Of a stretch of DNA of 64,000 nt, positions 34,900 through 46,381 are shown one piece after another. The DNA is from Cadophora sp. MPI-SDFR-AT-0126. Lineage: Eukaryota; Ascomycota; Leotiomycetes; Helotiales; Ploettnerulaceae. The notes beneath the pieces were generated by a model. That model was not told where the DNA came from. It ran no database searches and saw only the letters and a program-made list of their open reading frames with translations. How positions within the stretch are numbered: position 1 is the stretch's first letter; every line of letters begins with the position of its first letter. Both the position numbers and the translations under genes were made by a program. The stretch is from assembly GCA_020747065.1 (NCBI GenBank), contig JAGMVK010000007.1, positions 1,736,001 to 1,800,000 on the forward strand, written 5' to 3'.

Positions 34900-35609
34900 T
34901 TGCAACTATTGAGATCGTATCTATCGGCTCACCGAGGAACCGATCTACATTCGCTATCCAGTGACAATCAAAAAGCCTGGTTCGTTTGCAAAGAAAAAGT
35001 CTTGGAAGATCTGCACGTCATGGTTGGAAACCAGGAAGCTGGCAGGGCGTTTCGCTGGTATCCAACGACATCGAATCAAGGCTATCTTGAGTCGTAACAC
35101 GGAGATCAAATTACCTCCGCAAATGGACATACTGGCCCACAAATGACATTCGTAGGCTTCTCTATTGGCAAGATGTTAATAGATTAGTCACAGGTCCTTC
35201 TGCCGATATCTCGCAGCCTCGGCGCTGGGCCCAAATTTACACCGTAGGAGGGGCAAAACCGCCATGGCAACTCAAGGAGCGAATTAAATATTGCCTTAGC
35301 CGAATGAATGACCCGATTACGGTGACAGTCCCAAATCCCGAGCAGACGTTAAGCCATGGCAAGGCTGACCTCTTAATCCGCTTAGCATCTCCGAACCGTG
35401 TCGTGTTTCCCTCCCGGTGGGAGAGCAGAAGCCGGCAAAAGGACCTTACTGACCTAATCAAGGATCCCCACAATTTGGACCAAGCCAAAGACAGCTTGGT
35501 AGTAATACTTACCCAGTTCTTTGGGAGCGCGCTTGCAATTCAGGTCGGCGATTACATGCTGACTAGCAGAAGGAATAATGATCACCAGATGCCTGGGAAT
35601 AAGATGTAA
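34900..35609 (+). pseudogene. Coding relic with a frame change near 35090, family unknown
   Basis: The first part (34900-35097) reads SSDNQKAWFVCKEKVLEDLH and EAGRAFRWYPTTSNQGYLES before a stop. One base of frame change later an open stretch without a start codon runs from 35091 to 35609. It reads RKWTYWPTNDIRRLLYWQDV, QPRRWAQIYTVGGAKPPWQL, KERIKYCLSRMNDPITVTVP and LVVILTQFFGSALAIQVGDY. The Trp/Tyr-rich, balanced composition over about 235 codons is unlike chance sequence. A small intron instead of a frameshift cannot be excluded. I do not recognise the domain. Confidence 0.4.
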
Positions 35610-36929
35610 ACATGTCCACGGATCAAGGGTCAATGATGTCCAAGATTCAACATTTCAATGACACATTTTCCAGCCTTGCTGCTGTGCGGCCGCATGAAAC
35701 GAATCCAGGCGCAAACGCCAAAAGCCGGTCCTCAGGAACTTGGGAAGTTGGATAGCAGTGCATATGACCGACGTGAGGTTTTCAGCTGAGAAAGCCACCT
35801 GCTCTGCCAATGCTCGGCCACGTGTGACACAAAACTTTGTATTTTTTGGATGATGAATTGACGCCACTGGTGCGGACAGGAAAAGTAAATGAATGAGTGA
35901 CTTGAGAAGGCCTGATCCCTTGACACGAGTCGAGTTTACCTCGTAAAACCTACCCTTCGTTTTCCTAAACGAGCCAGATAGGAAGGCGTGTTATTTCTTC
36001 AACCGAGAACCAAATCTTCCAAACATGAGCGGAATTATACTTCCAGACTGTCAAGTCCTGGAGAACTTTGCGTCAGCCTTGTAAGCCATCAACAATGAAC
36101 TGTTGATCTAGCTTGTGCCTTTCCAAGTCAATAACTCACTTCGGTCTATTTTGTCATGAAGATCCACTTTCTCATAATATGTGACCGACCAGGCCCACAA
36201 TGTAGTACTGTATGAAAGGCTACTCCAAGAAATCCGAGACCGACCATGACATGTTCATCATCCCGTTCCCCACGGTCCACGGATGATTCGGAAATTTCCC
36301 ATTCATTAATTCACCGATGGTGACGACTCGGATGTCTAGAACTGGGTTCGACGGCTAGGGCGTGTAGGGCCTGAAGCGCGCCAGGGACGGAGAACAAGGC
36401 TGGTTTGGGGAGGTGGATAGGCTCCTTCATGGGGCAGCAGGCATTACCGATACAATTCGGCAGTCAGAGCTCACGGCAGATCACCATGGTCTGTCACCAT
36501 CGATCGTGTTTCATAAGAATTATTGAAGCCCTTCTCCGAAACAAACGGCCGAAATGATGAAGTTTGGCCTGAGGCATAAATTCACTAGCCTGGTCGGGAG
36601 ACGAGCCCTAAATCGTCGCCAGTCGACTTGACAAGGATTTCAAAATCGAAAGCGGGATAAACAAAAGTGCACAAAGAACATCTGAGATATCATTACGAAA
36701 CACCACAACTACTGACCTATCATCACCTGTTTGTGCGGGCCCCTATTTGACCCCTATTTCTTCAGAACCGAGAAACCGAGGCAGTGTGGGCGTCGATCAG
36801 GCAACTGTGGGCAAGGAGTCAAGGAGTCAAGGACGAAGGGAAGCAAAGGGCTTTGGCCACCAGGAGCAGCATCAAAGTGAGACTTTCAAGAATACAGGCA
36901 AAGTGGATTACAGGCCGGCTCCATCAAAT

Positions 36930-38628
36930 ATGGCGCTCTCACGAGTCCCAGGGGATGAGGATTTGTACGTTGGTGGGTAAGTACCATTTCCTTATGTTTG
37001 CCACTCCGACCTCACTTTGCCCAAAATCATTTGCTACACGTGATGCGTCCATTCCTTTTCTTCTCTGGGTAGTATCACGGACTCATTGCAGCAAAGAATC
37101 TTTACGCTTCCAAATCAATATTGAGCATCAGCGCATCAGCGCTAATGACACTGACAGCATTTTCACCTTGCGCCGGAAGTCCGCTCTCGAAAAGACGGGA
37201 ATCACCCACATTGTCTCAGTTTTGAAGTATGACTTCAAGGATTTTGAGGACTGGGAGAAGTATGAACATCTGAACGTCGAGGTCGATGATGTCGACGATG
37301 AGAACCTGTTGGTGGAATTTGAGCGGACGGGAAAGTTTATCGAGGAAGGCTTGAAGAGTGAGAAGAACGGCAAGAGAGGAGGTGTACTGATTCATTGGTG
37401 AGTTGGTGCTTTTTACTTTCGGATTTCGAATGACTTTTCAATGTCTTTGGTTGTGGGAATTGGTCGGGACGATAGTGCAAGCGAGCCTATGAAAGAGAAA
37501 GAAACAAGGAGGACAACTTTGAATCTTCGCAGAGTGGGAAAAAGGAAACTACGATGATCTACTTCACAATGTGATCAGCGGTGTATTGATTACAGCGATG
37601 AGGAGTGGCGGAGTGTGTTTTGGATGACAGCAGCATATCCTCAGGCTGTCCATTGTTTTCATGCAAGTTGATCTCGCTAACCCTTTTTTCAGCGCGATGG
37701 GCAAATCTCGCTCTGTCGCAGTCACAATTGCGTATCTCCTTCGCAAATATCCGCACCATACAGTCAAATCTGCTCTTGAGTTGATAAGAGAGTCTAGACC
37801 CATCGCCGAACCCAATGATGGCTTCATGGCTCAGCTCCAGCTTTACAAGGAGATGGGCTGTCCACGTGATATCGAGGCTCACCCGAAATATCAAAGATGG
37901 CTCTATGATCAAGAGGTCGGTCTGGCTCTTGCCGCTGGTATGGCACCAGAACGAGTTCGCTTTAGAGATGAAGAAGAACAGGTCGAGAGGCAGACGGGGG
38001 GAAAAGAAGTTGAGCTACGTTGTAGGAAATGTCGGTACGTATCATCCGTTTAGCATTTTGCTGCAAAGGTTTGGGCCGGACCCGTCCCGTCGATGGGCGA
38101 AGAACTGTGATTTTCGCTGCAAGCAACGTATCATGGTGTTGTTCGATTCTACTCTCGGAGATGGGCTAACGATAATCTTTCAGGCGAACATTAGCTACAA
38201 CTCCATACCTCGTCGACCACATCCCCACGCCGTCGAAGACCCAATCGTTGCCAACAGATGGGCCGATATCCTCACTCAACCCGTCTCTACCACCTCCCCC
38301 GCTCCATAGTGCGTGTACTCACCACTTCCTGCATCCTGTATCTTGGATGCGGCCTGCTCTGGAGCAAGGATTGCTGAGCGGCCGCTTGGAGTGCCCAAAT
38401 CTCAAATGCGGAGCTCAAATCGGACGCTATGCATGGCAGGGCATGCGATGTAGCTGCGGGGTATGGGTATGTCCAGCCTTCAGTCTGCAAAAGGGGCGCG
38501 TCGACGAGATCACAAAAAAGATTGAGCACGGAACCAGCAAGCCAGGGAATGTGGTGGATAGGGCCGAGATTGGCACAGGGCATTGCATTAGGCTACCGCC
38601 GGGAATGAAAGGAAAGGAGAATCTGTAG
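36930..38628 (+). CDS. yvh1: Dual-specificity phosphatase Yvh1 with C-terminal zinc domain
   Basis: Four exons (36930-36976, 37158-37397, 37693-38034, 38184-38628) join in phase to 357 residues, close to the yeast length. The start MALSRVPGDEDLYVGG leads into the phosphatase domain, with ITHIVSVLKYDF, the acid loop VEVDDVDDENL and the catalytic HCAMGKSRSVAVTIAYLL (CX5R; Cys codon split by intron 2). A cysteine-rich C-terminal domain follows: CRKCR, THHFLHPVSWM, LECPNLKCGAQIGRY and MRCSCGVWVCPAF. Yvh1 releases Mrt4 from pre-60S particles so that the ribosomal stalk can assemble; this needs the zinc domain rather than catalysis. Here both parts are intact. The upstream neighbour is the gene-poor region. 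Confidence 0.95.
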
Positions 38629-40484
38629 GATGCGAATGGGGTGGGGAATCAGATTGAAGTGTCCAAATCTTTGATACAGAAGTGCATGAATGGAAGGGAG
38701 CCTAATTTGTGGCTTCACGGCACAGCATGGGTTATCATTTGGCTCATGCAGGTCAGGTAAGCACGTTCTCGACCGGCACGCGCCGCTGTCGCCCGGTATC
38801 GAGCATACCTGGAAGCATTCGATGTTATCGCAGACCGTCCAGAATGGATCATGATAGCTATCAACTGATAGGTGCTCATGTATGGATAAGTACGACCGGC
38901 GCACTCGCATTATGCGTCTGCATCAGTCGGAAGCGGCACGGTGAGACACACATGAGGAACCACGGTGCGAAATCCTGATTTGATGATCAATCACTGCTCG
39001 TGATGGCTTCCTTTCTCTCATTCCCGCGGTAAGCCTTAAATGGTTCGTAGATTATCAATAAACAAGGTACCCATACACCGCAACGTTAACTTGCATGATA
39101 CAAAACACGGAAAGACCAGACTGCTGGAATTCCGTCAGCCAAACGCGCCGAACTCTACTGGATGTCCGAGTTGCGCTCAGAAATTTTATGTTTGTAATGC
39201 TTCAGTAGCACCGAGAGAGCATGATTAGAGATAATTACACCGCGCGGTCAGGCCAGATGCGGACAGTGCTCGCTTTCCTGTCCTATGGGACTTTATGCTG
39301 TGGCTCACAGAGGATGACTAGAGAAACGTTATGAGATACAGACTTGACGATGTTAGCGAGGAACAGAAGAAGTGTGTGTTGTTCTTCTGTCCCAGGCCGT
39401 CATCATTAGACACGACATAAAGAAAGTGAAGCCTCAACGTAAATCCGGACGAATGTCAGATTCCCCGGACGCGACATGCAGCTCTATCGAGCACGGATTC
39501 TCCTCAGGCCGCTCTAACCTCTAAGCCGCCGTTTCCGATGTATCTGGAAATATCAAGCGAACTTGCTGACAAGCGGGGTTCATTGTTGGCTGTCCATGAC
39601 CAAAAGTTCCGTAAAGCTCAGGGAGGGGTAGAAAGACTCATATCCATTCAAGAACATGTGGCTGATGTCAAGGATGGTAAAGGCTGAAGAGTAAGCACTA
39701 GAACGGAGAGGTCCTCAAGACTGCAAGCGAACTCAAAACCCCGCCCATACTTGCAAGGCTGGAAGTCCTCACGAGACCCTACTCACCTGAGCTTTGGCTC
39801 GGTTACTCAAAAGAGCTTCTGCAAATTCTCATCATCTGAGGCCAAGCTGGAACATCTGGGACGATATAACTTGGCAGAGATATGGCGTTGCACCATTCCA
39901 CGACGTCGGCCGCCCTCCAGACACCCGATTCAGCCTGGTGACTGCCGTGTAAGCGATCGATCATCATTGATTTGTCTACCAGGGTAATATACAAGGGGTT
40001 ATGGGCAGAGCCTGGTCAAAGCCAATACATCCTTGTTGAATTCCATGCACATGGCAGGACGGACTGGACGGGTCGATCATCTCATGGATGCATCTCATCG
40101 GCCGTCTTGCTCGTTGATGGCTATGATTCAATTCTCAGAGTAATGACGTGTCTCCAAGAAATCAGCCTACTAGAGCTTAGACTGAAGAGGCATTGTTCGC
40201 GTTACGTAGACGGAGTTCATGCCAAAAGCGAGAAGTATCGCCAGTTTTGGGGGCTGACTGTACTGGATCTCACTCAGGACACTGACCACTCTGGTACGAA
40301 GAAGAAACGGTTCGGCGTGGCCGATAAAACCGGGGAATTAGGTTGCTTGGCAAGCCATCGAACCCTGAGACTCTTCTTGATAGCCAGATACGATCGAGGG
40401 AAGATCTAGTCACGTGACTGATGCCGGTGTGCCAATGGGGGCTCGGAATTCGTGGATGCTCCATGACACGGCTGTAAGGTCCGT
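38629..40484. other. Intergenic, no supported gene
   Basis: 1.9 kb between the convergent YVH1 and VFA1 genes. A 145-codon plus-strand ORF at 39972-40409 has no recognisable domain and stops 76 bases before the VFA1 3' end. Nothing else stands out. Confidence 0.5.
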
Positions 40485-41128
40485 TTAAGGAAAGCCTTTC
40501 GGGACCTGTGGAAAAAGATTCGGGTTCTGGAGACGTTCCCTGTTGCGCTTTGCAATCTCTGCATTTCTCTTCTTCTCGATTCGCTGCTGGTAAAAGGTCT
40601 TCTGCAGAGCAAATACCCTGGGTTCTTCCTCAACGGGGATAGGAGTGGCCTCATCGGGCTTTTTCTACAGAATATCTGATTAATAGTCTGCTTGAAAGTG
40701 AGAGCGGACCTAATTACCTTTTCGTCCGCTTTCTTTTCCGTAGCCTTTTCATCACCATCCTTGTCCTTATCCTTGTCCTTCTCCTTATCTTTTGTTGACT
40801 CCTTCTCCTTTTTCTTCTTTTGCTTCTCTTCGAATTCTTGTTTGACCCGTTCAATCTCTGCATCCATCTCCTTCTTCTTCTTAGCGGCAATCGCAGCCTC
40901 ATCGATGATAGGGTTACAGAACCCCTTGTCCTTGAGATGTGCAGGGCAAACGTAGAAGAAGTCCTATGCTAAGCTGAGCATGAGCCAGAGATATAGTGAT
41001 TCATGATGACTGACCTTATTCTCTGCGGCCACCAGAACGCTAGTGCTTGGTTTATAACATATCTCGCATGCCTTTGAGGCGGTATCGGCAACTTTCCGGT
41101 GAGTGTAAATATTGGCAAATGACGCCAT
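40485..41128 (-). CDS. vfa1: Vps4-associated protein 1 (Vfa1)
   Basis: Three exons (41128-41015, 40963-40718, 40664-40485) give 179 residues. The N-terminal zinc-binding part is MASFANIYTHRKVADTASKA, CEICYKPSTSVLVAAENK and DFFYVCPAHLKDKGFC, with paired cysteines (CEIC, then CPAHLKDKGFC). A long charged Lys/Glu/Asp helix follows, with repeated DKDKDK and EKEKD stretches. The end FALQKTFYQQRIEKKRNAEI and NPNLFPQVPKGFP resembles the Vps4-interacting tail of the family. Vfa1 is an endosomal regulator of the ESCRT ATPase Vps4. The introns have GTCAGT/CATAG and GTAATT/TGTAG ends. Both the cysteine motifs and the tail match, so the call is strong. Confidence 0.92.
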
Positions 41129-43214
41129 TCTTGGATGATCTATACACAACCGTGTCTTTCTGATATCGTAAAATACTCGGTATCTGTGGGTGGAAAAGGA
41201 AGCGCAAGATTTGCCAGGAGAAGAGCGTTGTTGGATGTCGTGGTTAGGAGTCATGTGAAAAGCCTTGAGACTGGGCCTAGCCGCCCTTAGCCTGTCTGGA
41301 TCCCTGCAACATGTCTCAAGACTAACGGCAAGCATTGCCGAGTTTAGACATCGCTTCAATGTCAACACATCAAGATACCTCTATCTACTTGATACAACTT
41401 GATGTGACGGCATCACCACCGCACTCCTTGAAATCTCAGATAGGTATTGAATTATTGCCAGTGCATAAGTCTGGTAGGACTCGATCAAATGATTGCAAAC
41501 GTGAAACCTCGAGCAGGAAAGAGCAGCAAAGAGCACTTGGCCTATCTCTTTTGGTTCCTTTCCATATTCTGCCTATTATTCAATTGTCAAATTGAATCAG
41601 CTCTTGTGAGTTCACAGAAGAAGACATATATGTATGAACAGCTTTCAATTTGTAAGGCACCTGGTAGCAATTGCATCTAGCTTTGAGTAAACTCTTCCCG
41701 TCGTGATACCTAGATATTCAGTTCTGCTGAACATTGGATACGAAATGGTTCAGAAAGCTAGGAAACAGTCTGCCTGTATAATCAGCTTGTTAACTATATC
41801 TACCTGAAATGCACTGTATTCATCTTGAGACTGGACAGTTTCTGGCTGTGTTTGGAGACAGGTTGTGGATCTCCCCAAAGTTTCGGCTGCTGTGCATCTT
41901 AGGCGGCCACAGAGAAGCTACGTAAGTATGTTGTCATTGAAGAATGAATTTGGCTGACTTTGAACCAGTACTTTTGTATTGCTTAGCACAATGGTCTATT
42001 TTGTGGAGGCCCATCCAGAATTATTCCGAGGTAGGCCGAGAGAGACATCTACTTCCACGAGTCTCGACCACACAACTTCTGTTGGCAATAATCAAGTGAG
42101 TTGAGCGCCGGGGAAGGGATTGTGTCTCTAATTACAGACCTACATTGAGGCAGCGTAAGCAGCAACCCGATGGGCTGTACGGTTCAGAGAAAGACCTCAA
42201 AGAGAAGGTTGATGAGAAGAAACTAGGAACTAAAGGGGCAAATATTGGACATCGCCAAGTCTCACGAGTTAAAAGGGGCCCGAGAGGATAAACTGAAGTC
42301 ACGATCGGCGCGACTGGGATGTCACACGATGCATTCCTCCAATGGTCTAATGACTTGACAGTCACCATGGAGATTCAATACTTTGAATTTAACCTAGAAG
42401 CAACGAGAACCGATCCCAGGATATTAGAACTTGGAGCAAATAAGGCTCTTAAGCAATTTCCAGCGAAGATACAAGATCTTGAGTTCGGAATTCACCATCA
42501 GTGGGACGACCTTGTGGCCAAAAAAATATTTCACAATTTTACGAAGCTAGATGTCGAAGCTGGCGATAAGACCATTACTTCGAAGAATACCATGATCTAC
42601 AAGCAACGAGATTCTCCAAATAAATTCATTCAGAAGTTTCGAAAAGTCAAGGATGAGCATGACTTCAGCTTAGAGAGCTCCCGAGCATTGTAACACCAGG
42701 AAATAGATCGTCCGAATCTGTGCGCTTTGAACGTATCTTTAACAGTATTCAAAACACCAGAATTCATTGATAATTTGCTCCATTCACTTTCAGTCTTTAC
42801 CCGTGGGCTGGCCTGTCCGGAAACGCGTGATCTGATTGTTCATTGTTTATTGATTCGCTTAATGCCGCCCCATATAAACACAACATCGGCTCAGTTTCAA
42901 ATCCAGAACTCATTTTCTTCCTTGATCAAGTCTCGCGTCATATGTGTCACATTTTCTTCGCCACAATTCTGTCTCATCTCCATTGATATACCGGTCTCCT
43001 CTTCTCCAGAGAGGTCACCAGTTCCATTCCTCCTTGTCAAAGCGACCAGAATCCAATCCCTTTGCCACACTTTCACCTTCAACCCGCGCCTTGTCAGAAA
43101 GCGGAGTACCAGAAAAGTATACTGAAGCTGAAATCATACTGCGTCAGTATCCTCGATCCTTCTCCATGGCACGTTCTGTCTCACTGGCATTAGACATCAG
43201 CTGCGTATAACAAG
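41129..43214. other. Intergenic with one possible small ORF
   Basis: 2.1 kb between the divergent VFA1 and coiled-coil genes. It holds their promoters and one plausible ORF at 42319-42693, listed separately. A TATA-like CATATAAACAC lies near 42870, about 340 bases before the coiled-coil gene start. Confidence 0.5.
42319..42693 (+). CDS. Possible small hypothetical protein
   Basis: A 124-codon ORF with balanced composition: MSHDAFLQWSNDLTVTMEIQ, ILELGANKALKQFPAKIQDL, HHQWDDLVAKKIFHNFTKLD. It lacks signal peptide, membrane segment or known motif. It could be a small gene, an exon of the coiled-coil gene's leader, or chance. No intron signals clearly connect it to the next gene. Confidence 0.3.
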   Translation: MSHDAFLQWSNDLTVTMEIQYFEFNLEATRTDPRILELGANKALKQFPAKIQDLEFGIHHQWDDLVAKKIFHNFTKLDVEAGDKTITSKNTMIYKQRDSPNKFIQKFRKVKDEHDFSLESSRAL

Positions 43215-45673
43215 ATGGATAAGGACGGTATCGACAATTGGTCGAATGCCATCATGGCGCTCCTCGTGCTGACCTGCTCAAGAGACCAAGGACGTGGAAC
43301 GTTTCTTGAACACGAATTACTGAGTGCACTTACAGATCTCTGCAAGTCGGCCACTGAGGTACAGTGGACCGACGACTTTAAAGCATTATTTAATAGCGCG
43401 ATGGACAGGGTCGATTCTTCTACCACCAAGCGAAACGGCATTGTTCTTACGCTTCAGGAGGTAGAGATCTGGTGCAAATTCATGGACCAGATCATCTATC
43501 GTGGACAAAATACAACTCATCTCGCTATTCGGAACTACCAGAAGATCTGGTTTGCTTGGGAAGGGGCGCATCATCTACTGGATTTCCAGTATGATCCCAA
43601 CAAAGCATATACTACGAGCGAGCGCTGGATGTACCAAGACCTCCAGATGATGACAGGCAGCCAAGTAGAGTTTTACGCCAAAAGCGATTACTTCTTCACC
43701 GTGGCTACCATGGAAAGGCTGGAGAAGCATGCAAAGTGCAAGCAGGATATCAAGCTCGACCATGATGAAATGGGCGCCATTTTCCAGGTGCTAAAGCGGT
43801 GGGTGTCGGCGGACTCAGGATTCTTGTTGCGTGAATCCCTGTCGAATCGTTCCATGGGTCTGATTTATCGAAGGATTTACTCGTCTTTCCTCAACATGAT
43901 GGGTGCAAGTTTTGCGGCGCAGGAAGTGGTCAAACTGTGCGCTATTGGCGGAGTACTTCCAAGACCGAAGCCAATACCTCATCCAATCTCGTCCAAAACC
44001 GATCAATCACCACAAATTCCCCCGGATCGGAATGCTCACCAATCGAAAGAGTCCTGCGATGACACCCCGAAAATGAAGGTCCTTCAGAATCTTGATTCGA
44101 ATTCAGTCCCAGAACCGACTGGTTTGATCGTGGTTTGTCCAGAAGAGGGGGTGATAGATATCGCCTTCGACATTTTTTCTCAATTCTCTGAATGTAAAAG
44201 CATGGAACTTCCTCACAAATACGCTATGCCGCTTCTAGTTCTCTGTCAGGTGGTTTTCGAGAATACAGCTGCATCTCCAGTGGACGCAAGACATGATCCA
44301 GCACATCCTCAAGTCACGGCATTGAAAAAGCTCGCAGTCGCCAGGGACAACAAGCATTCTATCAAGCTGGATACTGAGGAAACTCGCTATCTGTCCAAAT
44401 TCTTCGGATTTCTGCCACTAAAGCATCTTGGACGACTGGGGCCATCAATTGCTGTAACAAAGTCTGATGCAGTAGACTCTCGCCCAGTGTCAAGGGAAAA
44501 AGCCCCGAATATCGCCAATACAACTCTACCTCAGTCTCCAGGTGTATCCGAGAGTGTTCCCAAGGACAATTCAGCTGACTTGCTAGATGAGCAAGTCATG
44601 ATTACAATCGAGAAAGAAGTTGTTGACCGCATACGTTCCATCTGTGAGACAAAATTTCCTGAGGCATTGCTAAAATTTTCGAACAGTTTTGAGATCGTGG
44701 GAGGCGGGGTTGCATTGAAGGCATATGTCGATATCATAGATGATGGCATCAATTCAATGCGAGCAGAGCAGGAGAAGACCTTGGAGCAGTTGGTATTGAT
44801 GCGCAAAAAAGTCCAGGAGACCGAAGCCAAGACTCACGATATCGGATCCAAGGCAGCAGAAGACCTTCGATCCGAACGCGGCGCCTATACAACACTCAAG
44901 AAGAATCTAAGCAATAAAGTAGAGGAACTGGAGAAAGACCTAGAACGGGCAGAGAAGAATCTCCAGAAGAGCGAGACGAAGATCACCAAGCGAGCCGAAC
45001 GGCACTCGAAATACGTCCAAAAGTTGCAGGGCCAACTCAAGACTTCTGATACGACATATAAGCGGGAAGTCGAGGCTCACGGTTCACCAAGCTGGATTAT
45101 GAATCGACGATCGAGAAATTACGAAATCTCCAGACCACCAGCAAGAAGATGTCCGACGAACATAATGCTAAGCTGCTGGGACAGGAGCAGGAACTGGCCA
45201 AGTTGCGGTCTAGCCGGACAAACCCGAAGATAGAGAAGGACAATATTGAGAGAGCCGCTCGCGACGCAACACACCATATGAGAATCGAAGTAGTGAAAGC
45301 CCATGCAGAACTGGAGAAGAAGCAAGCCGAGGTCCATGAAATGCAAGCCGAGTTAGACCAGAAGACTGCAGAGTTGAAGGACGCCTGGGAGTACGTGACA
45401 GATGACCAGCCAAGCTTGAAGGAGAAAGACGACATAATCAAGTCTCTGGAAGAACAACTCGCAAAAGCCCAGCTGGACATGGACACGACGCTCCTAGCAG
45501 ATCACGCTAGAGATGTGCAAGTATCTCAGCTGGCAGTTGAGCTAGCGGAGGAGCGACGTAAATCTGTTAGTCTGAAAGATGCCCTCCACCGTGTATCTAG
45601 TTTGTTGGACAGCATCAGATCAGCAACCACTGAGGCGAGCGACATTGCCTGTGACGCTGCCTACGGCTGGTAG
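43215..45673 (+). CDS. Uncharacterised coiled-coil protein with an apparent frameshift
   Basis: The first frame gives about 620 residues from 43215. The N-terminal 250 residues look globular (EVEIWCKFMDQIIYRGQNTT, NYQKIWFAWEGAHHLLDFQY), followed by a Pro/Ser linker and a coiled coil from about residue 510 (KKNLSNKVEELEKDLERAEK). Near 45070-45090 the coiled coil moves to another frame: the first frame becomes Arg/Ser/Pro-rich and stops, while the second continues TKLDYESTIEKLRNLQTTSK and KKQAEVHEMQAELDQKTAEL to a stop at 45671-45673. Either one base has been lost, or a weak 47-base intron (45069-45115, GTCGAG...GATCGAG) joins them. Because the skipped segment itself reads as coiled coil, a frameshift seems likelier. 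The intended protein would be about 817 residues. I do not recognise the family. Confidence 0.75.
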
Positions 45674-46381
45674 CCACTCAGCATTGGTGTCACAGAATCC
45701 TGTATGTTCGGCATTGCGACATGCACCCAAGGCTTTCAATGTGTGGATTGTATGAGTAGATTTTCATGAAATCAACGCGATTATGTGGACACAGAATATG
45801 AATTGGAGGACGTATGCTCCGTGAGCAATGGCCGACAGAGCTTCGTTGTACTCTTGATGGCCCAGATCGAGAATCGTTGAGTTGTAGGAATACATGAAAT
45901 AAAGCAAAGTCAACGCATTATCATTCGCGAGTGAGCATAGTCAAAAATCCTTCCATCGAAACCTCATGGCTGCCCTTAGCATGAATGAGTAAGACGAGAA
46001 CTGATTTAGAAGGCCAGTAAATTTCAAACGATACCATGAGGTCTGGCAAGAGGTGTACTCTGCTATAAGACGATCTCAGAGCCACTATGGGCACATTTCC
46101 TCGCTCAACACAAATTCACATTCATAACAAATGTCCAGCTCGCTGTTGAACACGACGAGCGTTGTCTCAATAAGTCATGTAGGCAATGCACACGCAGATA
46201 CTAAGCAGAGACTGAAACAAACGACAGCAGAATCCAACCTGAGAAGGATTGATGGAAAATAAATTGGAGGAGCAACCGAGCTATACCAAAGTCTATCCGC
46301 TTAGCAACTTCAAGAGCTTGTTCGAGCATATTTGCTCGCAGGATATCATTTCTATTCACAGCATGTAATTTTTGAGACTTC
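45674..46381. other. Intergenic, no gene seen
   Basis: 708 bases between the convergent coiled-coil and ERG19 genes; probably both 3' UTRs. No ORF or repeat of note. Confidence 0.5.

Larger units (their letters stand above)
28697..36929. other. 8.2-kb gene-poor region
   Basis: No intact gene was found. The left 1.5 kb is purine-rich upstream DNA of the C2H2 gene and the right end holds the YVH1 promoter. Inside are two coding-like relics (31364-32640 and 34900-35609) and G-rich repeats, listed separately. Many short ORFs exist on both strands, but none keeps a consistent frame. No terminal repeats, integrase or reverse-transcriptase motifs were recognised. Confidence 0.6.

Noticed and set aside
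39972..40409. 145-codon plus-strand ORF near the VFA1 3' end
   Set aside because: No domain, no convincing start context and ordinary composition for a chance ORF; it lies in a convergent 3' region.
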